DNA from: Chlorophyllum brunneum
Lineage: Eukaryota > Basidiomycota > Agaricomycetes > Agaricales > Agaricaceae
NCBI GenBank assembly: GCA_963576785.1
Contig: OY756140.1
Coordinates: 620,001-684,000 of the forward strand
Direction of reading: 5' to 3'
Length of the DNA stretch: 64,000 nucleotides
Below are positions 46,201-59,951 of this stretch, piece after piece. Both the position numbers and the translations under genes were made by a program. Under the pieces are notes generated by a model, which searched no databases, was not told the DNA's origin, and worked only from the letters and a program-made list of their open reading frames with translations. Position 1 is the first letter of the stretch. Each line of letters starts with the position of its first letter.

Positions 46201-49200
46201 CTATTGCCTGGCTTCAAGTTCAAGGTCCCCATGATGATTGTGCTTGATACGCTGAAAAACGATGACCCTAGTCTGCGCAGGATCGGAGAGACCTGGATGA
46301 GGTGTAGTCTGAGGTCTTATCTGAGGTACAGTTGTACGTCTTGCTATATGCTGTAGGCCCTCATAATTGCGTTACACAGGATCTTGGACCCTATCTTGTA
46401 CGAATTACTGGACCCGACGATCTTGAGGACACCTACACAGGTCAAGGTCCACGGGAAAGAGATCCAAGGCTTCACATACGAAAAAGCCTTTGACCAGCGA
46501 TACATCAGTTATCTCCTTGAAGTTTTACTCTCCATTGTGCGTTTCGGAGGGCAAGGTTTTGCGAAGACTGCAAGGACGTCGTATATTCGTCGGTCACACC
46601 ATCCTGGATTGGTTTCTCGAGTCGATGCTAGTAAGCCCAACTAGCTATGCAGTGGAACGTCATGCTGATTAACCTGGGAAAGGCAATATGCCAGAGAACG
46701 ATGAGAGCTACCTGGACGTCTTGACGGAGATATTACTTAGGTTCGTTTGGTTCATCTAGGGGTCAAAATATGCAGTTGATGGATGGATGGATGAATAGGT
46801 TCTTACAATCCGAGCCCAAGTCCCAGTGGGCACCAGCAATGTTAACACTCATCGCGACCATTCAATCTTCTGTAGTTGAAATTTTACAGCTCATCGTTTC
46901 GCGAGGAGAGATAGAAACGACAACGGTGGAAACCATGGAAGCCATCGTGATCGGAAAACTCTACTTCTGCATCCATATGAAGAGACTCGATCTACAGAAC
47001 AAACTCCTTCACCTTCTCCATTCCCTAATATCAGTGTCTACCGCTACAACCGAGACGGTGCAAACAATTGCTTCTGGGAAGCAGAAGCAGGACGACAGTC
47101 CTGTTGGTAGTAGTACTCAACAAGACGGCGATAAGCCGTTAGCGGGACACTACCGTACATATCCCGTCAATCCTCTCCTGGTACAAACGCTCGTGGACGG
47201 CATCTCGACAAAGAGCAATCGACCCATTCTACAACACTGGCTAGACTTTACCCTCATGGCCATTCCGCAATTCCAGCCGGCACTACACTCCATCGTTACG
47301 CCACTGAATGATTGCCTTTGTAAACAGCTTCATGTCTCGCTAAAGGAAATCCAGCTTGCAGCACGACAGCCCGATAGCTATAGCAGGGATATACATGCTT
47401 CAATTACAGATGCGGACATGATCATGCTACTGAACGCTTTGGAGAGGTTTGTGTTGCTTAGTTTGGCATACACAGAAGATAGTGAGGTCGATGACGACTC
47501 GATTACGGAAAAACCTGTCCAAGAGAGTGGAGGCCTGCTTGGATATGTGTCGAATGTGTTCAGCTCGGAGAGTGCGCATTCGGCGAATGCGGATCAATTA
47601 ACGGTAAGCTTTTTGACCAGAGTTGTTTGGGAGAATTGTCGTTTATTCGTGCTACTTCAGGCAAGGTCTTCAGCTTATCGAGCGCTGGACGAGGGCATCC
47701 GGGTGTTATACTCGATCTGGTCGACTTTGGTGTGGAAGAAGCCTGAAGCCGAGTCCGCGAGGGACGAATCACTGTCGATGATCTACGACAGAACCCGACT
47801 ACGATGTCGGCGCGTATTAGAACACCTATTCCGGGCGCAGTCTGCAGAAGTCTTTGAGTCCATTGTAGAATGCTGGAATCGTAGCAAACCCGTAAGGTCA
47901 TTGATGCCCCCTATCGCCCATTTTCTGATCATGCCTTAGTCTCATACAGGGTCCTCGGTGGAAGCGGCATTCGAGATCGTCGATATTCTTATGTCCAATG
48001 CTCAGAATGCTGTGCACATGACTTGTGAAAGCATTTGGTGCCGGATATCTGGCGTTTCGGAGAAGAGCAAGAAGCAAGCTATCAATCCTTACCTGTGGGT
48101 CTAGGGGTTCAACCCCCGATATTATCTACTCACCATTTCTTGCCAGCACCGATGGTATTCTGTTCAAATTCCTAGAGCTGTACATGGCGCGTTTAGAGGG
48201 TCCCATCGCAATGCAGGTCTGGGGTCGATACATGCATCTTGCGAAGGAGATTGGCAGTAATGCGAAGGATTATAAGATCCAAAGTTTCTTTGCTCTGCGG
48301 TGTCTCTCCGTTCTTGCAGAAAAGGTCACCCAAACCACTGCAATGGAAGATAAGAGGATAAGAAAGGAACTCCAGGCAAGTACCGTACCGAACCAATTAT
48401 TTGGCATGCTTTATTGACAAGAAAACCAGGACACCTACGGAAAACTACTGGATGCTTGTGTTACCCTTGCCGGACGATCACAAGATCACGGGTCATGGAT
48501 GCGCCGTTCAGCGAAGGATTCGCTGGTCACAAACGGGCGTGAATCCCCGACTCTCGCTAAGGATGAAAAGATCGATGGCGATGCCAGTTCCTCTTCCTTG
48601 GTCGCGCCCGATAATCCCAAGCAAAACAATTCTTTCGAGTATATTCTACAGGTAAGTTGGCATATCATCAAATTTATCCTTCCCACTGAATGAGTCATAG
48701 ATCACCCAGTTTGTTGCATCATCCTCGTTGCCTAATCTACGCAAATTTTTGGTGGATAACGACAAAGTAGCGAGTATGTGTACCAACATTGTCTATTACA
48801 TTGTTACACCTGCCATGCGAGGGAGAACGAGGTATGCTGATACTCGTCCTAACATGCCACCTGTGGCTTACAAGATTTGCAGACCGATGGATATCGATGG
48901 TGTAATCCTAACGATGCTGCAGGAGATGACCCGTATGCCAGTTGCACTGAAGGCATGGAAGGCACCCGTCATCGATCTTTTCAATGACTCGCGCTTTTTC
49001 AACTCTCTTCCCGATGAAGCCGAGTCTTGGAAGCCGGTCATCAAGTCTCTCTTCGATTCTGACAAGACTGCTTTCCCGGAGCTACTCTGTAAGTTATGTC
49101 CGGTAGACCTGGGAATATACTGAAATTGTCTTAATCTCTAGCGAAAGTTGCCACTGCGCCCTCCGCTAACATATTCACAAATAGAGAGTACGAAATGCTC

Positions 49201-50054
49201 CTTCGCTCGTTGAACGTCCGAAGGCTCTCCTTTGTGGTGTTCACTGGAGATAAAAATCACTCCTTGATGCATTTACCAACTATACAAGAAAAGTTGGTCG
49301 ATATCCTGCGGAACATCACTGCACCGATCGTTCAGAGCGAGGTTTTCCTATGTGTTCGGGTCTTACTCTGTCGACTATCAAAGCACAATCTGACGAGTTT
49401 CTGGCCTGTTCTTTTGACTGAATTGGTATGTCGTTTGCGTTCGTTGGAGGTATATCTTGGCTGACTTAAGTCAAGTACCGTATATTCGAGCAAGTAATGA
49501 CCAACCTGCCATCCGATGGTTCGGAAGACCTGCAACTGGTTCTTGCGGCCTGCAAGTGTCTAGACCTCTTGGTCACGCTCCAGACTGAGGAATTCCAAAT
49601 GTGATTAGCTCGTTCCCCCAACAGTGACGGTGATCGACTGAGCCTTTTCATCCAGCTATCAATGGATCTTCATTACCGATACCGTGGATGCCATCTACCG
49701 GCCTGATAAGTGGGCCCCCGAGGCTATGATGGATCAACTTGCGGACGTCACCGGGAATCTTCCAATCGCAGTGCGTTTAGATATGGCTCTTGCCCCCACA
49801 TTATACTAAATCTACGTCAGGACACTCGCAATTCGACACCAGTGCCCAACGACACAACCACCTACGAAGATCAACGAGTGTTGCGAAGACCCTTACTAAA
49901 CGGTGTCAAACAGATCGAGAGTATACGAGACTTGATTTCCTTCTTCTCTAACGTCAGCATATCATCGTACGAGAGCATGTATGCAAGTGGAGGGAATGTT
50001 GATTGGGAGGCAGTAGAAAAGGGCATCATGGATGACCTGTTTGACGGTCGATAA
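43229..50054 (+). CDS. DOP1: DOP1 (Dopey) family protein
   Basis: Giant peripheral Golgi/endosome protein that works with the flippase regulator Mon2 in membrane traffic. Many exons separated by introns of about 50 nt; I estimate 1,800-1,900 residues, within the family range. The proposed start is the ATG at 43229, with a 48-nt intron joining to SSMVQNNYASDPKYKKYI. A start at 43409 inside that exon is the alternative. The Dopey N-terminal domain is clear: VEKCLNAFDNVHEWADCIAFL, QCLNPALPTGVHQRALDVY, DLALWSSGLFPFFEYAA and SALDILLQSIRVD. Helical repeats continue throughout (FLREHALALLSGTL, LVWKYLLTAVFMEL). The C-terminus ends VDWEAVEKGIMDDLFDGR. The longest gene of the window. Confidence 0.88.
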
Positions 50055-50263
50055 TCTGGCTTTGCATTCGCATATTTTCACATCATTTCTTTTTCCTTCG
50101 TTTTTGTACGGCACGTCCTTATGTCTTGCATAATCCAACTCGTCCTGGCTCATTGGGTATCTGAAGTCCTGTATATTCAAGGGATCTGCCTAAGGGAAGA
50201 TATATAGATGAGGACCAAAAGTGACGCGGAGACATTCCGCACAAGACGTCGCCAACTAGCCGT

Positions 50264-51648
50264 TTAGAAGTCTCCCCAATTCCTGCGGAACTTGTACTGC
50301 ATACGAGACTAGATCAGCACTCAGCCCAACACATCAGTAGTCACTAAGGGGGACTTCACCTTGTACGGCAAGTTCTTCCTCATCTTATCACTCGCATCCC
50401 TGGGGGACTTATACCCCTTCTCGCCAGTACCCCACTCCTCACGGCCCGGCGTTTCACCAGCATATTTGACCGCTGGATCCTGTTTCTCTGGAGGAGGAAC
50501 GCGAACAACGGGAGGTCGTGCAGGAGGAGGAATGCCCTGTTGCGAGGGTGGCAAGTTGTCTATGTTCACACGGACATGTTGCTGGTCGCCGGTGTTCTGT
50601 TGTGGAGGAACGGCGCCCGATGCTGCGTGTCGTGCCTCTTCCTCGGCGGCTTGTTGGGCTGCAAGAATTTCTTCTACAGTAACACCAGCGAATTTTGCTT
50701 CCCGCTCGGCTTCTTCACGTTCGATTCGTTCGTGGTGTCCGAAATGTTCGATGTCCTCTGGATGGTTGTAGGATTCGTCGGTTTGAGTTTCGGGTGTTGA
50801 GTGGAATTGCTCTATTACGAATAAAGAGGAGTGGAAGACGAAAGTGGTTAGAAATTCGAAGATGATTGGTGTTGGGCAGTGAGAGTACCTTCATGGTGAA
50901 GGAAGAATTCTGTATTTTGTTAGATTAGCAGTGGTCCGAGGTAGAACATTGGAGGCTGTAACATACCACTCTCCACATCATAGTGGTGACCCTCGGCCCC
51001 CATGTGTTCGAAACTTGGTAGAGCGTTGACTCCCACCCGCTCCAGTTCTTTCAAGCTCACCAAACCGTCACGATTTATATCGAGGATCTGCAGCACCGCA
51101 TTGACGATTGCATCCGCTTTCTTCTGGTGTTCCTCCTCATCCTATATAGCAGGAATATAAGTTGCTCCCCATTTGACTGTAACGGCATTCGTGCGCCATA
51201 CCTTGGACTTCTTCTGTGAGTAAACGTGGTGGACACCGTAAACTGCTTCAATCTCGGCTCTGTCCCAAACCCCATCCCTAAGTAAATGTAGATTTGAGTG
51301 ACTGACTGTAAGATAGATCTCGACTAGCTCACCGGTTCAAATCATGTAGCTGGAAGAAGCTTGCTGTGTCGAAAGAATCACTGTTTAGAGCAGCCCCGGA
51401 CGTCAATACCCTATCAACACACATTGCGTACACGTATACCTACATATGATGTTCTGAAGTCATCTAAAGTAACGAGTTAGCATGCCAGGAGCGGTAAGCA
51501 TGATCAGGGAATGCCGACTGACGTGTCTTTGCGCGTACTGCTGCATGGTTTCCCCAGCCGCCGGTCCACTGTGTTCATGACCTCCATGGGCAGCTATACA
51601 TTGTGCAAGTGCAAGTACGGAGAGTCTTGCGAGTGATTTTTTCAACAT
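50264..51648 (-). CDS. SSP120-like EF-hand secretory-pathway protein
   Basis: Soluble calcium-binding protein resembling yeast Ssp120 and animal nucleobindin-type proteins of the early secretory pathway. The signal peptide (MLKKSLARLSVLALAQCIAA) is followed by HGGHEHSGPAAGETMQQYAQRH. A short exon with MTSEHHIDSFD leads to two EF-hand loops: DLNRDGVWDRAEIE and DINRDGLVSLKELE. Then comes an acidic, His-rich helical region (HFGHHERIEREEAEREAKFAGV), a Pro-rich linker (PPPARPPVVRVPPPE), and GYKSPRDASDKMRKNLPYKYKFRRNWGDF at the end. There is no HDEL signal, so retention would need a partner; in yeast Emp46/47 serve as partners. Several introns, some defining very small exons. Confidence 0.85.
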
Positions 51649-52581
51649 GGTGTCTAGAGAGAGAACGGAGAAGGATGTGGTAAGGCCAAGTACAATTGCT
51701 ATTTTCGGATGCGATCTCGTGGCCTCGGCTTGTCCAATTCGCGAAACTAGATGGATGGATGGCTCTGTGGCTCGAGGTGCTTAGTGTGAGTTCTTCGATT
51801 TCAGATTCCTTGCATCAGGCTCGTTGGAAGCACTATTATAATTCGATATCCCACCCTCGCTCAGTGAGCTGGAGCACCCGGCAAGAAAAGCACGCTACAA
51901 AATACCGTTGACTTTGTACCTCATAATTTGTACTCCCTGCTTTCGTGTGCGACGGCCATGACCTGGGTGGTCGTCTGACTGTGTTGTGAAGTTGCTGCCC
52001 TCCAGGTCGGTTGCACGCCAAGGGAATATATAGAACATGTCTGAGGAGTTGTGGTATATCGGACTCGGAGGATTCATCGGTGGCCGACGGATTGATCCTC
52101 GGAAGCGGTTGTATTGGCTCGAGTAGTCGGTTGGTGTTGCTAAAAAGTCAACTGAAAGATACTTAACTATCAAAAATGGGCAATTTTGTGGTGGAATGAG
52201 CACAACACACCCTCCGCCACCAGGGCCGTGTTTCGACAGGAACCAGACTTGGAAAAGGCTCAGGCAAACTTTGTTCGACGTGAACCAGTGACTCTAGATC
52301 AACGTTCTCGGAGGGCGTGCTACAATATAGTCCGTCGTAACACACCACTTGCGAGCGCCAGCACTCTTGGACATACGAAAGTGGTTTGATATGGTATTAA
52401 AACAGTACAGTTTTGAATATTATATACTATCACTGATACATAGTCCAAAGGAGTATGGTCCATGGAAGGAACGTAGGACGTCGGGTACAGATTGTCAGTT
52501 GCGTTACAAACAGATAAATCAATCAAACCAATAGAGGTCGGAGTAATTGAACCAAGATAAGTCTAATCACCTCAATGCTTA
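51649..52581. other. Intergenic spacer
   Basis: 933 bp with no supportable gene. The longest frame (minus strand, about 100 codons) lacks an ATG at its head and has no family features. Confidence 0.5.
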
Positions 52582-54100
52582 TCAACCCAAAGTCGCAAGC
52601 ACACCAAACAGGAGCGAAGCGGCAAGAATACACCCTTGTAGCCATGACCAGGAGGTTATGGCACTAGCGGTGTTTTCCTTGGGCCAGGACGTAACGAGGG
52701 GCTGGCCGGGGCGATCAGAAGGGCTGACAGTCTGATATTGAGGACCAACGTTATCGGTTCTGTTTGATGTATGAACAGTCTTGGCCCCAAGATAGAGCTT
52801 CCCTAGGTCATTCAAACTGCCGTCTTCACCAAGCATATCTAAAAGGGTCGGAATTAAACCAGTGAGAAACCGGTGTTGGATAGGGGAATATACTCACTGT
52901 ATTGAACATCTTTCTCAGGCCGCTATAAGAGATAGGAATGAGCATTTTGTAGGCGAAAATATAACCGGACGTAGGAATAGTTGAACACTCACGAAGAAAC
53001 CAAACCATGCATATCGTTCAATCCAATCCAACGAATCCAGATAATTTATGGTTTGATTCATGAAGTCCAAAACGACTGGTTGAAAAAATGCGAAGATGCA
53101 TCAACAATCATTCAGTTACGCCGTCTCCGGACACGTCGGGCGACAAACGCTCACCAGTCGTGTTATCAGAAATATCCGCGTACTCAGTTATCCAAATGGG
53201 GAATTGGGGGAAAGTTGAATGGATATCCCAGATGTAATTGTAGAATCCATCCGTGCCAGAACCATACCTGTTCATGCCTTTTTAGTGGCGAATACGCGGG
53301 CAGCTTGATGCAGACTTACCAATGCAGTGGCAAAAAGTCAATCGTACAGTTGCTACACTCCGCCAGAAACTCTGTTAGCCATGGTTTCCCAGCCGGGGCA
53401 GCGGTGACTGCAGGCCCACCGAGCTTGATGCCATTCTGCTTCAATGGCTGAATAAACTGCATCCAGAGCGCCGCAGCATCCCTCGCCTCTATGTTTGCCT
53501 CATTCGCAAAGTCAGGTTCATTAAACCCCTGTAATACACACGCGGTTAATCCCTGACATCGATAAGGAAATCCATATTCCTTACGAGGATAATATCGGCC
53601 CCTTGTGCACCGACTGCACTTGCCAACTTGTCAATATTACCCGAACCCCATTGCATAGGAATGTATTTCAGCCCGGATTGGGCGATATATGCGGGTGGTA
53701 GATCACCCCAGTCGTAGATCCAGGTAATGGAGCTTTGTGTCTGGTTTGCGTTAAGGATGTCATCGGAGTTGCCTGATGCGAATGCGATACCCCGCTTTGG
53801 GTTCTTCACACCTGGTGGATATTTTGGTGGGGGTGTAGAGAAATCGGGTGTTTGGGAGGGGGTCGGTGATGGGGTAGACGATGAGGTGGATGATGACGAG
53901 GTAGATGGTGAGGTAGCTAATGGTGATGATGATGGAGGGGTCGAAGATGAAGGGGAGGAAGAAGCATCCTTTGTGATAGATGTGGTGTGTGATGACAAGG
54001 ATACTGAGGAGGCTGTTGTCGATGTCGTGTTGAGCGTGTGAGCCGTGACGGTGGTGAGCAGACACGAGAGCGATGTCCAGAGCGCAGCGCGGAGGAACAT
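52582..54100 (-). CDS. GPI-anchored GH128-type (Asl1-like) beta-glucanase
   Basis: Predicted cell-wall glycoside hydrolase with an Asl1-like TIM barrel; GH128 members cut beta-1,3-glucan. The start at 54100 gives a signal peptide (MFLRAALWTSLSCLLTTVTA), then about 85 residues almost purely Ser, Thr and Pro, a likely O-mannosylated stalk. The catalytic domain begins PKRGIAFASGNSDDI and continues with ITWIYDWGDLPP and YIPMQWGSGNI. The likely acid/base is the Glu of GFNEPDFANE, which spans an intron; the likely nucleophile is the Glu of WITEYAD. LPLHWYG is also typical. The C-terminus ends in a polar patch plus hydrophobic segment (LQGCILAASLLFGVLATLG), as in GPI signals. Several introns. Confidence 0.87.
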
Positions 54101-55072
54101 GATCGTATAACGATGAAGGCAAGGACAGAAAGAGACGGGAAGCCAGAGAAGAAAACCCCACGCAATCGAGCTCGAGCTTAATATTGAAGGACGAATGAGC
54201 TTTTCTCTTATGTACAGAAAGGCACTCTGGCGGGCATAATCCTGCTGACAATTCGTGGGATGCATGACCAGGGGGAACTGTCCATCGATGTGGTTTGACA
54301 CATCGTCCTTGTCTTCGTAATGACAGACGGAAATAAGTTAAATGGGTTGGACGAATAATCAGAGTTCAAAAACCGGCCTGAAAGCATATGGAAGATCAAA
54401 TCAAGTAGCCCAGGCCTTCTACCTGTGAGAAGTCTGAGGTTCTCGAGCACCTTTCGTGCCTTTCCCTGATATTGTGTGATTTTTTTTCGCCGACTCGTAG
54501 GTAGGACGGCCTCGGTGAGGTTAAGAATGTTGATCTGTACCTTGATCACGGTGTGGACGTGTCTGGGAGTGTCCGGAACTGCTGTCACGGAATATCAAAC
54601 TGCGGTGTCACCCGAGGCTTGTTGTCGAGACATGGGATATCAGAGTGTAGATTCTTTGACATATCATCGAAGAGCCAGCTTGGGGCCGACCTATCAGCGA
54701 ATGAGCGCGTGAGACAGGGGCGACGATTGCTGTGAGCTATTTTTGCAACGGGAGGACGTGTTCAGGATAAGGAGCACTATGTCCGTTGATCTCGACCACA
54801 GTTGGGCGGGTCCAGGAATGTGCGTGGGTATGATCATACCTAGTGGGACAGGGACGGAGTATTCGATTGGGCAGGCGAGAACAATGCATTGACGGTGAAC
54901 ACGGAAGATTTGCAGGTTTATCGTCATTAATCCTGTGCAAAGCTGTCCGGGGGCATGCGGTGAGAAGGGTGTAAAATAGTTGACAGTCAGTTCGTGTGCC
55001 TTTATCTCACTAGGAACTCAAGAGAGATGAGGGCTGAAGGTAATCGCAGACAGGTGGTGGCATAGGCAGATT
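54101..55072. other. Intergenic spacer
   Basis: 972 bp. Short ORFs on both strands lack start codons or family traits. No gene is supported. Confidence 0.5.
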
Positions 55073-55671
55073 CTATTGCTGTTTGGGTGCATGATGGAAC
55101 TGTGAGATTGTGGTCTAAGTAAAAGAACAGGATAAAAGTAGGCTTAAGAGCGAAACATACGATATCACGTAGTTGTGTCTGAGCATCGTTGAATTGTTTC
55201 TCAAGGAATTTTGCCTAAGGTATGTTTGTGAGGGTGTCTTCTTTCATGGGGTAACGTCAGCAAACCTTCTTGTTGAGGTTATTGATGTCATCGGTCAGCT
55301 CTTTTTCCTGACTTTTGAGGTCGCTGACCATCGTTTTGTAGGGTTCCATCATGAACCTGGAATTTGACACATTAACATCAGATGCCGATGAGCAGCCAGG
55401 AGCTCTGTACATCTTGCCAACACCCTTGTATAGGTGCACGTCTTCATCCATAGAGCTAACCTCTTTAATCGTCAGCTGTAAAATTCTCCGTTCGCGCTCC
55501 TTCGCAGAGGTTTGTTGCACCGAGATGTTGAACGCGCGTTGAGACTGGAGAGCTGTTTGTTGAATTTGGACCAGGATCTGGCGAGGATGATTTCCTTGAG
55601 TTTACTGGAACACAAGCAAGGTGTCGTATAAAATTGACCTTGCGGAGAGTCTCGTCTGAGAGTGTCGCCAT
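55073..55671 (-). CDS. Prefoldin subunit 1 (beta type)
   Basis: Subunit of the hexameric chaperone that hands unfolded actin and tubulin to the TRiC chaperonin. Five exons were deduced; the first (55639-55671) encodes MATLSDETLRK. The protein continues ILVQIQQTALQSQRAFNISV, QTSAKERERRILQLTIKEV, YKGVGKMFMMEPYKTMVSDL and KELTDDINNLNKKAKFLEKQ, ending QLRDIFHHAPKQQ. That is the two-helix coiled coil with beta hairpin of the beta-prefoldins, close in pattern to human PFDN1. The last intron is inferred because the frame otherwise continues into an unrelated tail. Divergent from SNU114. Confidence 0.92.
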
Positions 55672-55820
55672 TGTGAGGGTGAGAAGGTGAGATCAGGCGC
55701 GTAACGCACCTGTGTGACACGCTTGACCTCAAAATATTCACCTCCTCCAGCTCTCGTACAACTCACTTCGCTGTTCGCATTCTAGGTTCTCTGACTTCCT
55801 AGGCTCGCTTTCATTACAAA
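55672..55820. promoter_or_regulatory. Bidirectional promoter region of prefoldin 1 and SNU114
   Basis: 149 bp between the two ATGs, with CT-rich stretches and no TATA box. Both are housekeeping genes. Confidence 0.55.
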
Positions 55821-58800
55821 ATGGCTTCTCTGGAGGATTACGACGAGTTCGGAAATTATATTGGTGCCGATTTGGACTCTGACGATGAGGACGAGGAGCT
55901 GAATCAGGACCAATACGCCCAACAGCCTTCTGGAGCTGCGGCACGACTAGAAGGCTTCGATGATGAGCCCATGCAAGAACCGGATAATGGTATGGCCCTA
56001 ATGGAAGTGGATGGTGCGTCTCAAAGTGTCTCGTTCACGGAGACTATGCCAATGTTCGTATGTTTTCCTTCATAGATGAACCAACACACAACGCCGTCAT
56101 CCTCCACGAGGACAAGAAGTACTATCCCACTGCTGGAGAGGTATACGGAGCGGATGTCGAGACACTCGTTCAAGAGGAAGATGCTCAGCCGCTTTCAGAA
56201 CCCATTGTTGCACCAATTAAAGTGCGAAAATGGACCGTCGAGGAGAAGGATATGCCGGAGACGCGCTTTGATAAAGGGTGTGTTGAGTATCCCGGGGTTG
56301 GATGTGAATGATGTCGCTGACGCAATGACGCTCAGATTCTTGTTGAACATGGCTGCGTTTCCGGAGATGGTTCGCAATGTTGCCGTTGTGGGACACTTGC
56401 ACCATGGAAAAACGGCGCTTATGGACATGTTGGTTTTTGAGACACATAAGTTGGTATGGGACGCGGATAAGCCGGTGCGTTTGTGTATAGTGTCTCTGGT
56501 TCCTGGCCGTTAAACGCCTGGTTTTTTCATGCAGATACGATATACCGACACCCATGTTCTTGCTCGAGAACGTGAGGTCTCAATAAAATCGTCTCCCATG
56601 TCGCTTATTCTTCAAACCACCTCCGGAAAATCGCATCTTGTCCACCTCATTGACACGCCCGGACATGTTAATTTTATCGACGAAGCAGCAGCAGCCATGC
56701 GCCTTGCGGACGGTATCCTCCTCGTCGTTGACGTTGTGGAAGGAGTGAGAATTCTTTTTCTCCCAGTTCTCGTTCTGGGACTCAGATCCTTCATAGCTCA
56801 TGGTCGGTGCTGAATACATCATCCGACATGCTTTGCAAGAAGGTATCAAAATTACACTTGTCGTGAACAAGATCGACAGACTCATCCTTGAGCTTCGAAT
56901 CAAACCTGCCGATGCGTATTACAAGATTAAACACACTATTGAAGAAATAAATACCTTCATTAGGTGCGTCTCTCCATGTACAGCTCTGTTGCTTATATTG
57001 AGGTCGTGCGTTTGTCCGATTGGCAGCAATATTGACCCAGACCCAGAACTCCGCTTGAGCCCAGAGAACGGAAATGTCGCGTTTGCGAGTACGGATATGA
57101 ACTACTGCTTCACTTTACGCTCGTTCGCGAAGCTGTATGCAGATACATATGGTACGTTCCTCCTGCCCTCCTGATTGCCCAAGTCCGAGCAAACACGAAC
57201 TTGCCAGGCAAGCTCAACATCAATGCATTTGCCGCTCGCCTCTGGGGTGATATCTACTTTGACGAAGGATCGCGACGCTTCACGCGCAAACCATCCGATC
57301 CCGAACAAAACCGCACCTTTATCCACTTCATCCTCAATCCCCTATACAAAATATACAGCCATGTGCTGAGCGAGGATACTGACGCCCTCAAAAACACTTT
57401 GGCTACCCTTGGGATCACATTGAAGCCTGTCGTGTACAAGATGGATGTGAGACCGTTACTGAAGGTCGTTTTGGATCAATTCTTTGGACGTTCAACTGGA
57501 TTGGTGGACGTGATCGCGGAACACATTCCTTCGCCTGTTGAAAATGCTGCAAACAAGGTGAACCCAGTCGTATCTTCGTCTCCATTTTCAGATGTGACTG
57601 GTTCTTTGTGATAGGTCGAAGGTATCTATACTGGTCCTCAAAACTCTGAGCTAGCGACCTCGATGAAGTCATGCGACCCAGACGGACCTGTAATGGTGCA
57701 CATTACAAAACTCTATCATACAACGGATGCCCAATCCTTTAGAGCTTTCGGTCGTGTAATGAGCGGGACCTTGAGGAAGGGTGCGGAAGTAAAGGTATTG
57801 GGAGAGGAGTATTCGCCGGAGGATGAGGAAGATATGATGAGAGCTACCGTTGAGGATTTGTGGATGAGCGAAGCACGGTGGGTGCTCGTCTTTTTCGTAT
57901 CTTTTTTTAACAGTATTGATGTTTATGCAGATATTTCATTCCAGCGGAAGAAATTGCTGCAGGAAATCTTGTCCTCATAGGTGGTATCGATGCCTCCATC
58001 TCTAAAACTGCAACCGTTGCGTCAAGCTCAGTCGACGAGGACCTGTACATCTTCCGACCTATCAAACATATGACTGAATCCGTACTCAAAATCGCCATCG
58101 AACCCATCGCACCTTCAGAACTGCCGAAAATGCTCGCAGGTTTGAGAAGTATCAACAAGTCTTATCCCCTGATTTCAACCAAGGTAGAAGAGAGTGGAGA
58201 ACATGTGCTAATTGGGACGGGAGAGTTGTATTTGGACTGCGTGATGCATGATTTGAGAAGGTTGTTTTCAGAGATTGAGATCAAGGTGTCGGATCCTGTG
58301 ACCAAGTTTTGCGAGACGGTGTTGGAGACAAGCGCGTTGAAGTGCTATGCTGATACACCGAACAAGAAGTGAGTGGTCGGTGTCTGCTTTTAGCAGTGAC
58401 TCCCTCTGATATTCTAATTCTAGGAACAAGATAACCATGATCGCAGAGCCCCTTGAGCGTGGTATTGCAGAAGATATCGAGAGAGGGCGAGTAACAATGA
58501 AGATGACGCCGAAAGACAGAGGTAAATTCTTTGAAGAGAAGTATCAATGGGATTTGCTTGCTTCTCGGTCAATATGGGCTTTTGGCCCTTACGAGAATGG
58601 GCCCAACATACTTCTGGACGATACACTTCCCTCACAGGTATGTCCCATCATTTACCACCATTCGGGCCCGGGTTTCTAACAGCTTACCACAGGTGGATAA
58701 GAAACTTCTTGGTAGTGTCAAAGAGCACATAAAGCAGGGGTTCCAATGGGGAGCGCGAGAGGGTCCGTTGTGCGATGAACGTAAGTGAATCGGATGGTTG

Positions 58801-59673
58801 ATTACACGAACCTGGTCACTAATATCCACCCCTTCCCATCCATCAGCGATGCGAAATGTAAAATTCAGATTATTAGACGCTGGCATCTCCCAAGAACCGA
58901 TCTTCCGCGGAGGAGGACAAATCGTGCCCACGGCTCGACGAGTATGCTATTCGTCATTCCTCATGGTGGGAATATCCATATCCAGGAACCGGACCACATG
59001 ACTAAAATATCTTCTTCCTTGCTGATTGGCAATATAGGCGACGCCCAAATTGATGGAGCCGGTATATTATGTGGAGGTGCAGGCACCGGCGGATTGTATT
59101 TCTGCAGTGTACACTGTTCTGGCGAGACGCAGAGGACATGTAACGCAGGACATACCGAAAGCTGGTTCACCGCTCTACACTGTGAAGGCCTTGATCCCTG
59201 TCATCGATGCGAACGGGTTTGAGACGGATCTCAGGACGGCGACACAGGGCCAGGCATTCTGTTTGCAAATATTCGACCACTGGTCTGTAGTCCCAGGTGC
59301 GTCTTCCTCTTCTCTCCATTTCTCACAGAAAGGATACTGACCCATCCGCGTGATATCAAGGTGATCCCACGGACACTAGTATCAAACTACGCCCTCTAGA
59401 ACCCGCGTCTGGACAGGCGTTGGCGAGAGACCTTGTACTCAAGACGCGGAGACGAAAGGGTCTTGGAGACCAAATTGCGGTATCCAAATATCTGGACGAT
59501 GAATTTGTGGTGAGTGGCCGTTTTCACATCATCATTGTGCATGATGCACCCGAGCCTGAGCCGATGTTCATTGCGTGGCCCTGGGAACGGGGTTTGTTCC
59601 ATGAGTGATGCTGACACGTCATTCTCTGCAGCTTGCGCTCTCTGCGTCCGGACATGCGGACCTGCTTGGGTAG
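55821..59673 (+). CDS. SNU114: U5 snRNP GTPase SNU114 (EFTUD2)
   Basis: EF-2-like GTPase that controls spliceosome activation and disassembly with Brr2 and Prp8. The start [21 protein letters not shown] is the acidic N-terminus that sets Snu114 apart from eEF2, and [20 protein letters not shown] follows. GTPase motifs: GHLHHGKT (G1, near residue 165), DTPGH (G3) and NKIDRL (G4). Later domains show [82 protein letters not shown] and [13 protein letters not shown]. The domain V end is [20 protein letters not shown]. It contains more than ten short introns. Confidence 0.94.
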
Positions 59674-59796
59674 ATGTATGAGGTGTAGATTTCGTGTCTT
59701 TTGGTGTCTAGTTTTGTTCTATGCTACTCTCGTAATGAACTAGTAAGCCCTGGGAGGGTAGAGGCTGGGCGCGTTGGGTGACGCGCAGCGAGAGTG

Positions 59797-59864
59797 TCAC
59801 GTGATTCTGGGAGATTGGTAGGTGCGAGAAGAATGCCACGTATGCGGGGCAAGTGCAGTATATA
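59797..59864 (+). promoter_or_regulatory. Calnexin promoter elements: CACGTG box and TATATA
   Basis: A palindromic CACGTG lies at 59798-59803 and a TATATA box at 59859-59864, 88 bp before the ATG. A CCACG motif, as found in ER-stress elements, lies between them at about 59836. Function is inferred. Confidence 0.45.
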
Positions 59865-59951
59865 GGCAGAGAAAGCGAGGAAATAGACTTCATCTTCTTC
59901 CTCCACTCTCTACTCGCAGTCTCTGTCCCCTGTCCTGGTCCTTCGTACACC

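Noticed and set aside
51895..52203. 102-codon minus-strand frame upstream of SSP120
   Set aside because: No ATG near its head and no conserved features. Left as intergenic.
54208..54940. Several ORFs of 60-126 codons on both strands between the GH128 gene and prefoldin
   Set aside because: They start with GTG or other non-ATG codons, or lack any recognisable feature; eukaryotic start rules rule most out.
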